A stretch of DNA of 64,000 bases from Allolucifera butyrica (GTDB lineage: Bacteria > Bacillota > Negativicutes > Sporomusales > UPPP01), in contig NZ_UPPP01000083.1 of NCBI RefSeq assembly GCF_900476375.1, positions 124,001-188,000 of the forward strand, given 5' to 3'. This document shows, piece by piece, positions 28,264-37,344 of the stretch. Under the pieces are notes generated by a model. It was not told where the DNA came from and did no database searches. It saw only the letters and a list, made by a program, of their open reading frames with translations. The position numbers and the translations under genes are program-made. Each line of letters starts with the position of its first letter. The stretch's first letter is position 1.

Positions 28264-28308
28264 ATTAAAGGTAAGGGGGCGCACTGCTGCTCACCCCTTA
28301 CCTTTATT
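28264..28308 (-). other. 12-bp stem-loop between rpsB and tsf
   Basis: AAAGGTAAGGGG (28267-28278) pairs perfectly with CCCCTTACCTTT (28294-28305) around a 15-base loop. On the minus strand only AATAG follows, not a T-run. It lies between the rpsB stop and the tsf ribosome site. It may be a partial attenuator or an RNA-stabilising hairpin setting the S2 to EF-Ts ratio. Confidence 0.55.
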
Positions 28309-28322
28309 TTCAAATATCCGAA

Positions 28323-29030
28323 CTACTCGCTAGCAGCAACCAGTTGTTCCCCTTGACGACCTTCCAAAACGGCATCCGCCATTTTGCCGGTAAGAAGCTT
28401 AACGGCCCGGATGGCATCATCGTTACCAGGAATCACATAATCAATCTCGTCAGGATCACAATTCGTATCGACAATAGCGACAATAGGAATTCCCAACTTA
28501 CGCGCTTCAGCCACTGCAATCCGTTCCTTGCGCGGATCAATTACAAACAAAGCGCCCGGCAGTTTATTCATATTCTTTATGCCGCCCAGAAATTTCTGCA
28601 GGCGGTCCATTTCATGCCGCAAAGCAATGACTTCCTTTTTCGGCAATACGTCAAAAACACCGTTGGCTTCCATTCCCTCCAGTTCCCGCAAGCGGTTAAT
28701 GCGCTTTTGGATTGTCTGGAAATTAGTCAACATGCCGCCCAGCCATCTTTCGTTGACAAAAAACATTTCAGAACGAAGGGCTTCCTCTTTTACTGCGTCC
28801 TGAGCCTGCTTTTTAGTACCGACGAACAGCAGGGTCTGTCCTTGCTCGGCAAGTTCGCGCACAAAATTATACGCTTCCTCCACCTTTTTTACTGTTTTCT
28901 GTAAGTCAATAATGTAGATACCATTCCGCTCCGTAAAAATATAGGGAGCCATTTTAGGGTTCCATCTTCTGGTCTGATGACCAAAATGCACACCAGCTTC
29001 TAAAAGCTGTTTCATTGATATGACTGACAT
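28323..29030 (-). CDS. rpsB: 30S ribosomal protein S2
   Basis: Late-assembling 30S protein between head and body. ATG 29030 follows AGGAGGTGACGGT; the 18-codon upstream extension was rejected. The 235 residues include [52 protein letters not shown] and [20 protein letters not shown]. It has its own promoter with a leader of about 100 bases and is paired with tsf as in nearly all bacteria. Confidence 0.97.
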   Translation of the reverse strand: MSVISMKQLLEAGVHFGHQTRRWNPKMAPYIFTERNGIYIIDLQKTVKKVEEAYNFVRELAEQGQTLLFVGTKKQAQDAVKEEALRSEMFFVNERWLGGMLTNFQTIQKRINRLRELEGMEANGVFDVLPKKEVIALRHEMDRLQKFLGGIKNMNKLPGALFVIDPRKERIAVAEARKLGIPIVAIVDTNCDPDEIDYVIPGNDDAIRAVKLLTGKMADAVLEGRQGEQLVAASE

Positions 29031-29137
29031 ACCGTCACCTCCTGTTAATTTACCGCCGCTAATCGCACTTTTTGCCACCACCAAAACGGCACAGGGACAA
29101 AATTGACCAGCGTGTGGATTTATACCAAAAGAAGTAT

Positions 29138-29166
29138 AGCATATATTGGTTCCTAGAACAAGTCAA
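29138..29166 (-). promoter_or_regulatory. Sigma-A promoter for rpsB-tsf
   Basis: On the minus strand TTGACT (complement of 29161-29166), a 17-base spacer and TATGCT (complement of 29138-29143), with TATACT a few bases further down. The -35 box overlaps the stop codon of the SwrB-like gene. The predicted start leaves a leader of about 100 bases before rpsB. Confidence 0.75.
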
Positions 29167-29750
29167 TTATCATAATTAGTATCCATATTTTTATATTTTT
29201 TATGCAATTGGAGAACTAATAAGACTTCCCCTTTTCCCATACCGGTTTCCTTGGCAATTTCCGTAACGGAATATCCCTGGTCAGCCAATTGCAAAATTAA
29301 GCGATGTTTATCATTATTTAAGGGTTCCCCGGATCGCATTTCGGTCTCCTCTGCTATCCTTTCCCCGTTATCTGCCGATTTTTCATTTTTAAGCTGTCTG
29401 GCCAGCATTTCCGCTTCCTGGTAAGCAGTAACCGGATACTTCCCGGCGGGAAAAACCGCTGTTTGCTCAGCCGGTTCGCCGGCTTCCGGAACAGCACTTA
29501 AATTGCCCGTCCGATTCTCTAATTGGGCAATGCGACAATCGGCTTCATGCAGTAGATATTCCAAATGATTAATCTTTTCTTCCAGCCTGGTTAAAATAAT
29601 GTCCGCCGTTTCCTCCAGCCTGGTTTGCAGCTCATTCGTTGGCGTTGCAGCATTCAACGAAAACAAATTGATTAGCATTTTACGTTTATAAATTATAAAA
29701 TAAACTAGAAAAAAAAGACTAATAACCAGAACAACCATTTCCGTAAACAC
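29163..29750 (-). CDS. SwrB-like membrane protein with C-terminal helix-turn-helix
   Basis: A 195-residue protein from GTG 29750 (after AGGTG). One N-terminal membrane helix (about 5-23), a coiled coil (about 38-80, with LEETADIILTRLEEKINHLEYLL), a polar linker and a C-terminal helix-turn-helix-like domain (about 148-185, LADQGYSVTEIAKETGMGKGEVLLVL). This architecture and its place between sigD and rpsB match B. subtilis SwrB, which activates flagellar export-apparatus and switch assembly. Sequence similarity to SwrB could not be tested here. It is the last gene of the motility operon. Confidence 0.7.
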   Translation of the reverse strand: MFTEMVVLVISLFFLVYFIIYKRKMLINLFSLNAATPTNELQTRLEETADIILTRLEEKINHLEYLLHEADCRIAQLENRTGNLSAVPEAGEPAEQTAVFPAGKYPVTAYQEAEMLARQLKNEKSADNGERIAEETEMRSGEPLNNDKHRLILQLADQGYSVTEIAKETGMGKGEVLLVLQLHKKYKNMDTNYDN

Positions 29751-29810
29751 TGGTTCACCTCATTTCTTCTGTAACACCGTATTGTTCCAGTACATTCATA
29801 TTATATATCA

Positions 29811-31442
29811 TTACTTAAATGAACCGATTTTTATTTCTCCGTCTTCGGCGTGCAGAGAAACGAATTTTAAGGGTTCCCGGATCGGTTTTATCTGGGTGCC
29901 GATAACAATTTTAGTACCGGGATAAATCGTCTCGGCCACTCGAATCCGGCCGTATTTCATTTCTTCAAAAGCAAGTTCGATTTCCATCGTCCGGTTGCGC
30001 ATGGCTTCGGTCTGACCGACTAAGTGAAATTGGGATTTCGTTAGCTTTAAGAGCATCTCCTGTTTTTCTTTCGGCAGTTTACTTTGTTCCGTATTCCGTA
30101 AAATGGCTAAGGCTTTTTGAGTTTGTTCCAGGGTAAACTGCGCTTTTTTCATTTCTTGGCGAATCTGTTGATATTCTTCCCGCAATTCCGGATTAACCCC
30201 TACTTCCAGGTCGGTATTTACCGCCATATGGGTCCCCACCATTTTTGCCCTGATTTCTTCCCCGGCCATCACTTTTCCCCCGGCAATTAAGCCTCGCCGC
30301 CCTTCGACAATAACCTTTTTGCCGGCATTAATCCGGCTATGTAATATCACTTCATTCACAATAACATCCCGCCCGGCGTAAACAGTCGCATTTTCAATAA
30401 ATTTGGCAACAACATCCTCTACCGCCCGGATGGAGCCGGATTGCATTCCCTGCACTCCCATTCTTACGACAACCGTTTTCCCCGTCACGGTCCCCCCGCT
30501 TACAGTCCCGTAGATTTCCACATTTCCTTCCGCTTTAATGGTAAAGCCGGCCTGAACGGAACCACGGACGACAACATTACCGACGAATTCAATATTGCCT
30601 GTGGATAAATCCACATCGCCCTTAATTTCAATGACGGGAATCACATTAATCTTGTTGTTGACGATCACAACCTGACCCGGCATTAGAGCCACAATGTCTT
30701 TTTGCTCCGTCATTTCCACATTTTTACCCAGCGGCGGCAAAATATCCTTGCCAACTTTAGCGGCAACAGGCTGTCCCAAAACATCAATCCCGTCAACTCC
30801 GGGCGCCGGAGAAACTTTTTGGGCAATCGTTTCACCCTGACGGACAGTAATAAACATATTTAAATTTTTAAAATCAACTTTACCGCTGCCATCGTCCAGT
30901 TCGACCGGACGTCCCTTATTTTCCCGGTCAATATAATAATGAATATACCCGTCTTTCCCGTTAACAGGCTGTTGTCCCCGGGCAAAAACAATCCTTACAC
31001 CAGGCCGTTCCAGGGCTTTTTGCAGTAATGATTCATCAATACCGTAGGTCACGCCGGAGTTCTTAATCTTTTCTTGTACTTCTTCCAGGGAAACTTTCCG
31101 GCAACCTTTCGGCATGTCAATTTGAATGGAAGCTTCCATCCGGTCGCGGGCTACTAAAATTTGAAATTCCGGTTCCGGCGCCGGCCCCGGGGGTTCCGCG
31201 ATTTTTATTTCCGTTCCCGCGGCGTCCCGGATAACCCGAATCAACGCAGAATATTCAAAATTTTCCACTTCCCGGTTTCTTAATTCCTGAATTATGCTTG
31301 CCTCTTTTACCGGGTGTCCCTGCCCTTGCGGCGGGAATACACTAAGATATACTCCCGTATCCTTGACCGATATTTGGAAATATCCGTCGAGATTGGCCGC
31401 TTGTTCCTGTATATTCTCCAAAATTCGCTCGCTGTCTGTCAT
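29811..31442 (-). CDS. FapA-family protein (DUF342)
   Basis: A 543-residue DUF342 protein from ATG 31442 (8 bases after GGGGG). The N-terminal part is a globular region; the middle (about 240-420) is built of short glycine-turn beta repeats (for example GDVDLSTGNIEFVGNVVVRG and NVEIYGTVSGGTVTG) predicted to form a right-handed beta-solenoid; a helical coiled stretch (about 425-500) follows. Family members include flagellar assembly protein A of Vibrio, needed for polar localisation of flagella. Its position between sigD and the SwrB-like gene supports a flagellar role. Confidence 0.82.
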   Translation of the reverse strand: MTDSERILENIQEQAANLDGYFQISVKDTGVYLSVFPPQGQGHPVKEASIIQELRNREVENFEYSALIRVIRDAAGTEIKIAEPPGPAPEPEFQILVARDRMEASIQIDMPKGCRKVSLEEVQEKIKNSGVTYGIDESLLQKALERPGVRIVFARGQQPVNGKDGYIHYYIDRENKGRPVELDDGSGKVDFKNLNMFITVRQGETIAQKVSPAPGVDGIDVLGQPVAAKVGKDILPPLGKNVEMTEQKDIVALMPGQVVIVNNKINVIPVIEIKGDVDLSTGNIEFVGNVVVRGSVQAGFTIKAEGNVEIYGTVSGGTVTGKTVVVRMGVQGMQSGSIRAVEDVVAKFIENATVYAGRDVIVNEVILHSRINAGKKVIVEGRRGLIAGGKVMAGEEIRAKMVGTHMAVNTDLEVGVNPELREEYQQIRQEMKKAQFTLEQTQKALAILRNTEQSKLPKEKQEMLLKLTKSQFHLVGQTEAMRNRTMEIELAFEEMKYGRIRVAETIYPGTKIVIGTQIKPIREPLKFVSLHAEDGEIKIGSFK

Positions 31443-31463
31443 AACCATAACCCCCTTAAAGGT

Positions 31464-32225
31464 TCAAAACAAACTTGATTTAATACGGGATAAAGCCCCC
31501 CTCAGCCGAAAAACCGCTTTGGTGTGCAGTTGGGAAATTCGCGCTTCCGATAATTTAAGTATTAAACTAATTTCCTTTAAGGTTAATCCTTCATAATAAT
31601 ATAAAGTCACAATCAGTCGCTCTTTTTCCGGCAATTTATCAATCGCCCGGGTCAACGTTCGCTTTATCTCCTCATCCTCAATGAATTGAGACGGATTCAT
31701 GGAAACGTTGGCCGGCGTTTCTGTTTTAGTAAATTCCTCCAGAGGGATCAGCGTCGTTGCATTGAGTTGCGTAAGGAAACCATAAAACTCATGAACCGAA
31801 ATCCCCAGTTCCACAGCGATTTCCTCATCCGTAGCCGAACGCCCCAGACGATGTTCCAATAAAGAAAGCGTCTGCTGATATTGACGGGCTTTATGGCGGA
31901 CGGTTGCCGGAACCCAATCCTGGGCTCGAATCGCATCAAGAATCGAGCCCCGAATCCGCGTTACAGCGTAGGTTTCGAATTTAATTCCCCGCGATAAATC
32001 AAAGCGTTCCACCGCATCCAGTAAGCCAAAAAAACCATTACTAATTAAATCATCCTTGTCCACATGTTGCGGCAATCCGATAGCAATTCTGCCGGCAACC
32101 ATTTTTACCAGCGGTAAATAGTGCTCGATTAGTTTTTCCCGGATTTCGGCCTTGCGAGTGGCGGTGAACTCCTGCCATAACCTATTCAGTTTTGTTGCCT
32201 GAACATCACATTTTTCTATCATCAT
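31464..32225 (-). CDS. sigD: Flagellar RNA polymerase sigma factor SigD (FliA/WhiG family)
   Basis: Sigma-28 factor that directs late flagellar, motility and chemotaxis gene transcription. ATG 32225 (after GCGAGG) gives 253 residues. Region 2 (DKDDLISNGFFGLLDAVERFD, FETYAVTRIRGSILDAIR), region 3 (PATVRHKARQYQQTL) and region 4 (LYYYEGLTLKEISLILKL, ARISQLHTKAV) are complete. No FlgM anti-sigma factor lies in the window. No clear sigma-D promoter was seen before the operon's early genes, which fits an early operon that produces its own late sigma. Confidence 0.95.
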   Translation of the reverse strand: MMIEKCDVQATKLNRLWQEFTATRKAEIREKLIEHYLPLVKMVAGRIAIGLPQHVDKDDLISNGFFGLLDAVERFDLSRGIKFETYAVTRIRGSILDAIRAQDWVPATVRHKARQYQQTLSLLEHRLGRSATDEEIAVELGISVHEFYGFLTQLNATTLIPLEEFTKTETPANVSMNPSQFIEDEEIKRTLTRAIDKLPEKERLIVTLYYYEGLTLKEISLILKLSEARISQLHTKAVFRLRGALSRIKSSLF

Positions 32226-32248
32226 GATTGTCAATCCTCGCCTTGCTG

Positions 32249-32572
32249 CTATGACCGTGAAGACCGGGTAACATGTTGCAAATCATTTTGATCCAAAGGA
32301 CGGAATGACTCTGATGCAGCTTGAATTGCCGAATCCTCCGGTTCATTCTTTATATCGATGATTTGCCCCTGCGGCTTCTGTTCAGCCGTAACTTTGTTTA
32401 AAAAACTGTCCGTAAAATAACCAACCCCAAATCCAACTGCAGCAAAAACAATAATTGATATACTGACACGGTAAATAATAGTGTCAATTCTTAGGTCATG
32501 CAAAATACTCATTATTAACGTAATAAAGCCGACAATCAGGGATAATAATAAAGCGAATCGCAGTTTGAACAC
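32249..32572 (-). CDS. Small membrane protein of unknown function
   Basis: From GTG 32572, nine bases after GGGGAGG, the frame encodes 107 residues; a longer form starting 16 codons earlier would overlap cheD. Two membrane helices (about residues 4-24 and 36-57) are followed by a hydrophilic tail rich in Gln, Asp and Glu. No family is recognised. It lies between cheD and sigD, where B. subtilis has none. Tight spacing supports a real operon member. Confidence 0.68.
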   Translation of the reverse strand: MFKLRFALLLSLIVGFITLIMSILHDLRIDTIIYRVSISIIVFAAVGFGVGYFTDSFLNKVTAEQKPQGQIIDIKNEPEDSAIQAASESFRPLDQNDLQHVTRSSRS

Positions 32573-32594
32573 CGGACCACGCCTCCCCTGTTTT

Positions 32595-33083
32595 TTATAA
32601 TTCTTTTTCTCCCTTATCAATTGTTTTTACGCGAAAAATGCCATTTTCTAATTTAAGTTCTACGGTTCGCCCGTAATTCCCCCCTGTATCTTCGGCAAGA
32701 ATCCGGATGTCCAGCTTTTTTAAAACAACCCGTACCGCTTCCGCATTGCGTTCGCCTACCCGCATAATATCCGTTGCGTTGGTAAAGGTAAACATCTGGG
32801 CGCCACCGGCAATTTTAGCAATGATTCTTGTTTTGGCGGCTCCCATTTTTATCAGGTCTTCCAGCATCAAAGGCAGGGCCGTATCGGCAAACTTCGCCGG
32901 ATTTTCCGTAGAGCGGGCCTGCGTGCTGTCCGGCAGCATAATATGAGCTAATCCGCCTAACTTACTGATAGGGTCATATAAGGCAATACCAACACAGGAT
33001 CCTAATCCATAACTTATCAAACTGGCCGGATTATGTCCGACTTTATAATCAGCCATCCCTACTTTAATTAATTCCGACATCAT
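32595..33083 (-). CDS. cheD: Chemoreceptor glutamine deamidase CheD
   Basis: Deamidates Gln residues of chemoreceptors and, in the Bacillus scheme, stimulates the CheC phosphatase. The 162 residues show the catalytic Cys30 (GLGSCVGIALYD) and His47 (LGGLAHIMLPD). The start ATG overlaps the cheC stop codon. CheC and CheD are neighbours as in B. subtilis. No chemoreceptor gene lies in the window. Confidence 0.94.
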   Translation of the reverse strand: MMSELIKVGMADYKVGHNPASLISYGLGSCVGIALYDPISKLGGLAHIMLPDSTQARSTENPAKFADTALPLMLEDLIKMGAAKTRIIAKIAGGAQMFTFTNATDIMRVGERNAEAVRVVLKKLDIRILAEDTGGNYGRTVELKLENGIFRVKTIDKGEKEL

Positions 33084-33700
33084 TCCTTCACCCCTATTGC
33101 CGCCAGGATAGTATTTAATGACCCCGGGTCAGGAATGAGAAAAAAATGACCTTTTACACCATCTAACTCATTGGTAAATTCCGTTTCAATTACAAGGGCA
33201 TGGTCACCCATTTGCCCAAGCTGAATTAAAATAACACTGAGTATGGCACCTGCCATATCCATGGCCAATGACGGAATGGAAGGCAATAATGTCAATTTAG
33301 TAAAATGAGACAGGGCGTTTAAATAGGCCCCTGCCAGAATATTGCCGATTTCCATTAACGCCGATTCATCCATGGAGCTAAGAGATGTCGTACTCCCCTG
33401 GCTGCGTCCCATTAGCATATCAACAAGATAGAAAGCACTGTCGCGCGGCAGCAGAAATAAAATGCTGCTCGGCGCAGGGCCAAATACCCGTAAATACACA
33501 CCGGCTACCATAGCGTCAGGACCACCGACAACATCCGGTACATCTCCCAGCGGCATGATGGAGACTTGCGGCACCGTCATATCAATTTTCCGGTTAATAA
33601 TTTGCGACAAAGCCGTTGCGGCATTTCCGGCGCCAACATTGCCGACTTCCCGTAATGCATCGAGCTGTAGTGATGACAATTTCAATATATCTTCAGACAA
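33080..33700 (-). CDS. cheC: CheY-P phosphatase CheC
   Basis: Dephosphorylates CheY-P and partners with CheD in adaptation. I chose TTG 33700, six bases after GAGGTG, giving 206 residues; TTG 33724 is possible. Both copies of the active-site signature are intact: DALREVGN followed by Pro 22 residues on, and SALMEIGN in the second half. That fits a two-site CheC rather than a CheX. It is translationally coupled to cheD. Confidence 0.93.
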   Translation of the reverse strand: MSEDILKLSSLQLDALREVGNVGAGNAATALSQIINRKIDMTVPQVSIMPLGDVPDVVGGPDAMVAGVYLRVFGPAPSSILFLLPRDSAFYLVDMLMGRSQGSTTSLSSMDESALMEIGNILAGAYLNALSHFTKLTLLPSIPSLAMDMAGAILSVILIQLGQMGDHALVIETEFTNELDGVKGHFFLIPDPGSLNTILAAIGVKE

Positions 33701-33748
33701 AATTTTCACCTCATCGTTAAACAAATAAATAAATCAATGCCGCCCGGC

Positions 33749-34216
33749 TCAACCGGCTTTACTTGCGTCCTGTCCCATTCCCACAATGGAATCCAAATTT
33801 AACAAGATCAACAGCCGGTTTTCCAATTTCCCCACGCCGCTGATATAATTCGTTGCAATGCCGCCAACCGCGGTAAAGGGCGGCTCAATATTTTCCTGGG
33901 GAATTGCCATGACCTCCGAAACAGCATCCACAATCATGCCTACCGTAATCTCTTCCACCTTGGCAATGATAATCCGGGTATCTTCCGTGTATTCCTGGGG
34001 AGGCAAACTGAGACGTTTTTTAAGATCCAGGACCGGCAGCACACTGCCGCGCAAATTGATAACTCCTTTTATATAATCCGGCGTATGGGGCACCCGGGTA
34101 ATATCGGTCATTTTCTTTATTTCCTGTACTTGCAGGATACTAATGCCGTATTCCTCACGACCCAGCTTAAACACGACCAATTGAACTTCCTTACCGGAAT
34201 AATTCTTCTCTGCCAT
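33749..34216 (-). CDS. cheW: Chemotaxis coupling protein CheW
   Basis: Links chemoreceptors to CheA in the membrane-bound signalling array. ATG 34216 follows AGGAGGTGGAATTT and gives 155 residues, the length of a single CheW domain. Family-typical segments are LGREEYGISILQVQEI and TPDYIKGVINLRGSVLPVLDLKKRL. It lies 13 bases after cheA. Confidence 0.95.
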   Translation of the reverse strand: MAEKNYSGKEVQLVVFKLGREEYGISILQVQEIKKMTDITRVPHTPDYIKGVINLRGSVLPVLDLKKRLSLPPQEYTEDTRIIIAKVEEITVGMIVDAVSEVMAIPQENIEPPFTAVGGIATNYISGVGKLENRLLILLNLDSIVGMGQDASKAG

Positions 34217-34228
34217 AAATTCCACCTC

Positions 34229-36256
34229 CTAATGCATTAAAGAGCCGACATCCAGAATAAGCGCTACCTGTCCGTTGCCAAGAATTGTCGCCCCGGCAAT
34301 CACCTTAATTCCCGCTAATAACTTGCCTAGTGACTTAATTACAATTTCCTGCTGGCCAATTAATGTGTCCACAATAATTCCGGCACGCTGTTCACCCATA
34401 TGTACTACGACGACAAACAGCTCGTCCTGTTCCTGTTGACAGGGTTCCGGCACATTTAACACATTCGCCAGGCGAACAATCGGAATAATTTGTCCCCGCA
34501 ATAAAATAACTTCCTGATTCTGAATCGTTTTTATTTGATTCGGCGCTACATTAATTGTACTGTCAATAGAGCCCAGCGGGATGGCGTAAATCTCCTCGGC
34601 AACCTTAACCAGCAAGGCCTGAATAATAGCCAGCGTCAAGGGCAGGCGAATTTTAAACTTACTACCCTCATTTATTTTTGTCTCGACATCCACCATACCG
34701 CCAAGGGATTCAATTTTAGTTTTCACGGCATCCATACCCACACCCCGGCCGGAAATGTCCGTAACCGTTGCGGCGGTAGAAAATCCGGGTAAAAATACCA
34801 TCTTCACGGCTTCACCCGGCTCCAGCTTGTCCGCTTCCGCCTGGGAAATCAAGCCTTTCTCCACCGCTTTTTGCCGAATAATATCCGGGTTGATTCCCTT
34901 GCCGTCATCCTCAACGACGATAATTACATTATTGCCCTCGTGGCGGGCAATCAAGCGAATTTCTCCCACCGGATTTTTGCCCTTGGACTTGCGTTCGTCC
35001 GGATGCTCGACACCGTGGTCAATTGCATTGCGCAATAGATGAACCAGGGGATCCCCGATTTCATCAATCACGGTCCGGTCCAGTTCCGTCTCTTCCCCTT
35101 GAACAATCAAGTTAACTTCTTTATTCAGCTCATGCGATAAATCTCTGACCATTCGCGGGAAACGGTTAAATACCTGCCCCACAGGTACCATACGGACTTT
35201 CATGACAACCGTCTGCAAATCCGTCGTTACCCGGTCCATTTGTTCTATCGTTTCGACCAGATCCGTCAGTTTATGGGTCAGTCCGATTTGTTCCAAACGG
35301 GTCTTATTAATAACCAGTTCGCCGACCAGATTCAATAAACTGTCCAGCTTTTCGATGTCCACCCGGACCGACTGACCGCCTCTAATTTTCTTTTCTGTTG
35401 TGGTATTGCCGGACTCCGCTGCCGGGCTTTTTTCTTTTTTTTCAGTTCCGGCTCCTGGAAGCGATTTTTCCTGCTCCGCCTGGGGAGTTACCGTCTTTTC
35501 CTGCTCCGGTAACTGGCAGGGTGAAACAACAACGGCATCGATTTCGGAAATCGCTAATAAGGTCTGCTGGATTTTTTCGGCTTCTTCATCGGAAATGACA
35601 AACGCCTCAAAAGTCAGATCAAAGTTTTCTTTTTCCAGTTCCTCCACACTGGGAATGCTTTTGATCACGTCGCCCAGCTCATCCAAAGCATTCATGGCCA
35701 TATAAGCCCTGGCCGATTTTAGCAAAGTTCCCTCCTTTAAGGAAACTTTGACTTCGTAAGTTACCATGCCTTGTCCTTTAGCCGTCTTAATTACATTCAT
35801 TTCACTCTCGTTGAAATTAGCAATGGTGGTATTGCCGGACTCAGCCGGCGTATCCGCCGCAGCGCCGGCCAATGTTTCTCCCTTGGCCAAAACACTAAGC
35901 TTGGTCAGCAGCGGTTTAATTTCGATATCCGCCCCACTGTTATTCGCAACACTTTCAACCAGTTGCTCCAGTGTATCAACACATTGAAAAAGCGTGTCAA
36001 TAATATCATTATTTGCTTTTAATGCCGCCTTGCGTAAAAGGTCAAGAATGTTTTCCATCTCATGGGTTAATTCCGCAATCGACGTAAACCCCATCGTTGC
36101 CGACATGCCCTTAATCGTATGGGCACTGCGAAATATTTCGTCCAATACGGATAAATTATTCGGGTCGTTTTCCAAATCAAGCAGACAACGGTTAAGGGTC
36201 TGTAAATGCTCGCGGGACTCTTCCAAGAACATTCCCATATACTGATTCATATCCAT
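34229..36256 (-). CDS. cheA: Chemotaxis histidine kinase CheA
   Basis: Receptor-coupled kinase that phosphorylates CheY and CheB. ATG 36256 (after GGAGGTG) gives 675 residues. Domains: P1 with phospho-acceptor His46 (FRSAHTIKGMSATMG); P2 response-regulator docking (about 165-245); a Glu/Lys-rich linker; P3 dimerisation (about 300-360); P4 kinase with LLRNAIDHG, DDGKGI and GRGVGMDAV boxes (about 365-535); P5 CheW-like (about 540-675). All catalytic boxes look intact. Confidence 0.97.
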   Translation of the reverse strand: MDMNQYMGMFLEESREHLQTLNRCLLDLENDPNNLSVLDEIFRSAHTIKGMSATMGFTSIAELTHEMENILDLLRKAALKANNDIIDTLFQCVDTLEQLVESVANNSGADIEIKPLLTKLSVLAKGETLAGAAADTPAESGNTTIANFNESEMNVIKTAKGQGMVTYEVKVSLKEGTLLKSARAYMAMNALDELGDVIKSIPSVEELEKENFDLTFEAFVISDEEAEKIQQTLLAISEIDAVVVSPCQLPEQEKTVTPQAEQEKSLPGAGTEKKEKSPAAESGNTTTEKKIRGGQSVRVDIEKLDSLLNLVGELVINKTRLEQIGLTHKLTDLVETIEQMDRVTTDLQTVVMKVRMVPVGQVFNRFPRMVRDLSHELNKEVNLIVQGEETELDRTVIDEIGDPLVHLLRNAIDHGVEHPDERKSKGKNPVGEIRLIARHEGNNVIIVVEDDGKGINPDIIRQKAVEKGLISQAEADKLEPGEAVKMVFLPGFSTAATVTDISGRGVGMDAVKTKIESLGGMVDVETKINEGSKFKIRLPLTLAIIQALLVKVAEEIYAIPLGSIDSTINVAPNQIKTIQNQEVILLRGQIIPIVRLANVLNVPEPCQQEQDELFVVVVHMGEQRAGIIVDTLIGQQEIVIKSLGKLLAGIKVIAGATILGNGQVALILDVGSLMH

Positions 36257-36274
36257 TTCACGCACACCTCCATA

Positions 36275-37321
36275 TTATTTTATAGCCATTTTAGTTATTT
36301 CTGCTGCAACGGCAGGCAATGGAACGACCTTATCAACAATTCCCAATTCAATGACCGACTTCGGCATACCATATACAACCGATGTCGATTGATCTTCCGC
36401 AATTGTATATCCCTTCTGCCGCTTAATGGCTTGCATTCCTTTCGAACCGTCATGCCCCATACCGGTCAGAATTACGCCGACCGTCTTCGCCCCATATAAT
36501 TCGGCGACCGATTCCATCATTGGATCCACGGCCGGACGATGTCCGCCGACGGGGGGATTTGGGTTCAGTTTAATTACGGTTTTATTTCCTTCCCGTTCCA
36601 GGAGCATATGATAATCGCCGGGAGCAATATAGACGGAACCGGCCGTAACGACATCATTGTGTTCAGCCTCTTTTACCGTAAGAGCCGATAAGGAATTTAG
36701 CCGTTCCGACAGCGATTTAGTGAAACCGGGCGGCATATGCTGAACAATAACAACCCCGCAAGGTAAATTCCCCGGCAGCTTGGTTATAACCTCCTGCAAA
36801 GCCCGCGGACCGCCCGTTGATGTACCGATGGCAATGATCTTTTCAGTCTGGGATCCATACTGCATTGTTGGTACGGTTGGTTTGACGACTGGACTTGCTG
36901 TAATTGTTTTATTTATAATCTGCAGGACATTGGCTTGAACCGCAATGCGGCACTTTTCCAGTAATTTTTCCCGAATACCGGTGATGCTGGAGATGGGACC
37001 GGCTGTTTTAGCAACAAAGTCAATCGCACCAAGTTCCAGCGCTTTGAGAGTCGCTTCCGCTCCCGCCTTGGTCAGACTGCTAACCATAACTACCGGTACC
37101 GGCGCTTCCTTCATGATAATTTCTAATGCGGTTATGCCGTCCATAACCGGCATTTCCACATCCATTGTAACTAAATCAGGCTTTAACCGTTTCACTTTAT
37201 CAATGGCGTCTTTTCCGTTGCGTGCAGTATCTATTACCATAAAGTCCGGCTCGGTAGCAAACAGGTCGGTTAACAGTTTACGCATAAAAGCCGAATCGTC
37301 AACAATTAAGATTTTTATCAT
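36275..37321 (-). CDS. cheB: Chemoreceptor methylesterase/deamidase CheB
   Basis: Removes methyl groups from receptor glutamates. ATG 37321 (after GGATGCAGG) gives 348 residues. The receiver domain (1-120) has the acid pocket DD at 8-9 and phospho-site Asp54 (TMDVEMP). The C-terminal esterase shows the catalytic residues in GTSTGGP (Ser), QHMPPGFTKSL (His) and GMGHDGSKG (Asp). The partner methyltransferase CheR is not in the window. Confidence 0.97.
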   Translation of the reverse strand: MIKILIVDDSAFMRKLLTDLFATEPDFMVIDTARNGKDAIDKVKRLKPDLVTMDVEMPVMDGITALEIIMKEAPVPVVMVSSLTKAGAEATLKALELGAIDFVAKTAGPISSITGIREKLLEKCRIAVQANVLQIINKTITASPVVKPTVPTMQYGSQTEKIIAIGTSTGGPRALQEVITKLPGNLPCGVVIVQHMPPGFTKSLSERLNSLSALTVKEAEHNDVVTAGSVYIAPGDYHMLLEREGNKTVIKLNPNPPVGGHRPAVDPMMESVAELYGAKTVGVILTGMGHDGSKGMQAIKRQKGYTIAEDQSTSVVYGMPKSVIELGIVDKVVPLPAVAAEITKMAIK

Positions 37322-37344
37322 CCTGCATCCCACCATACTAAAAA

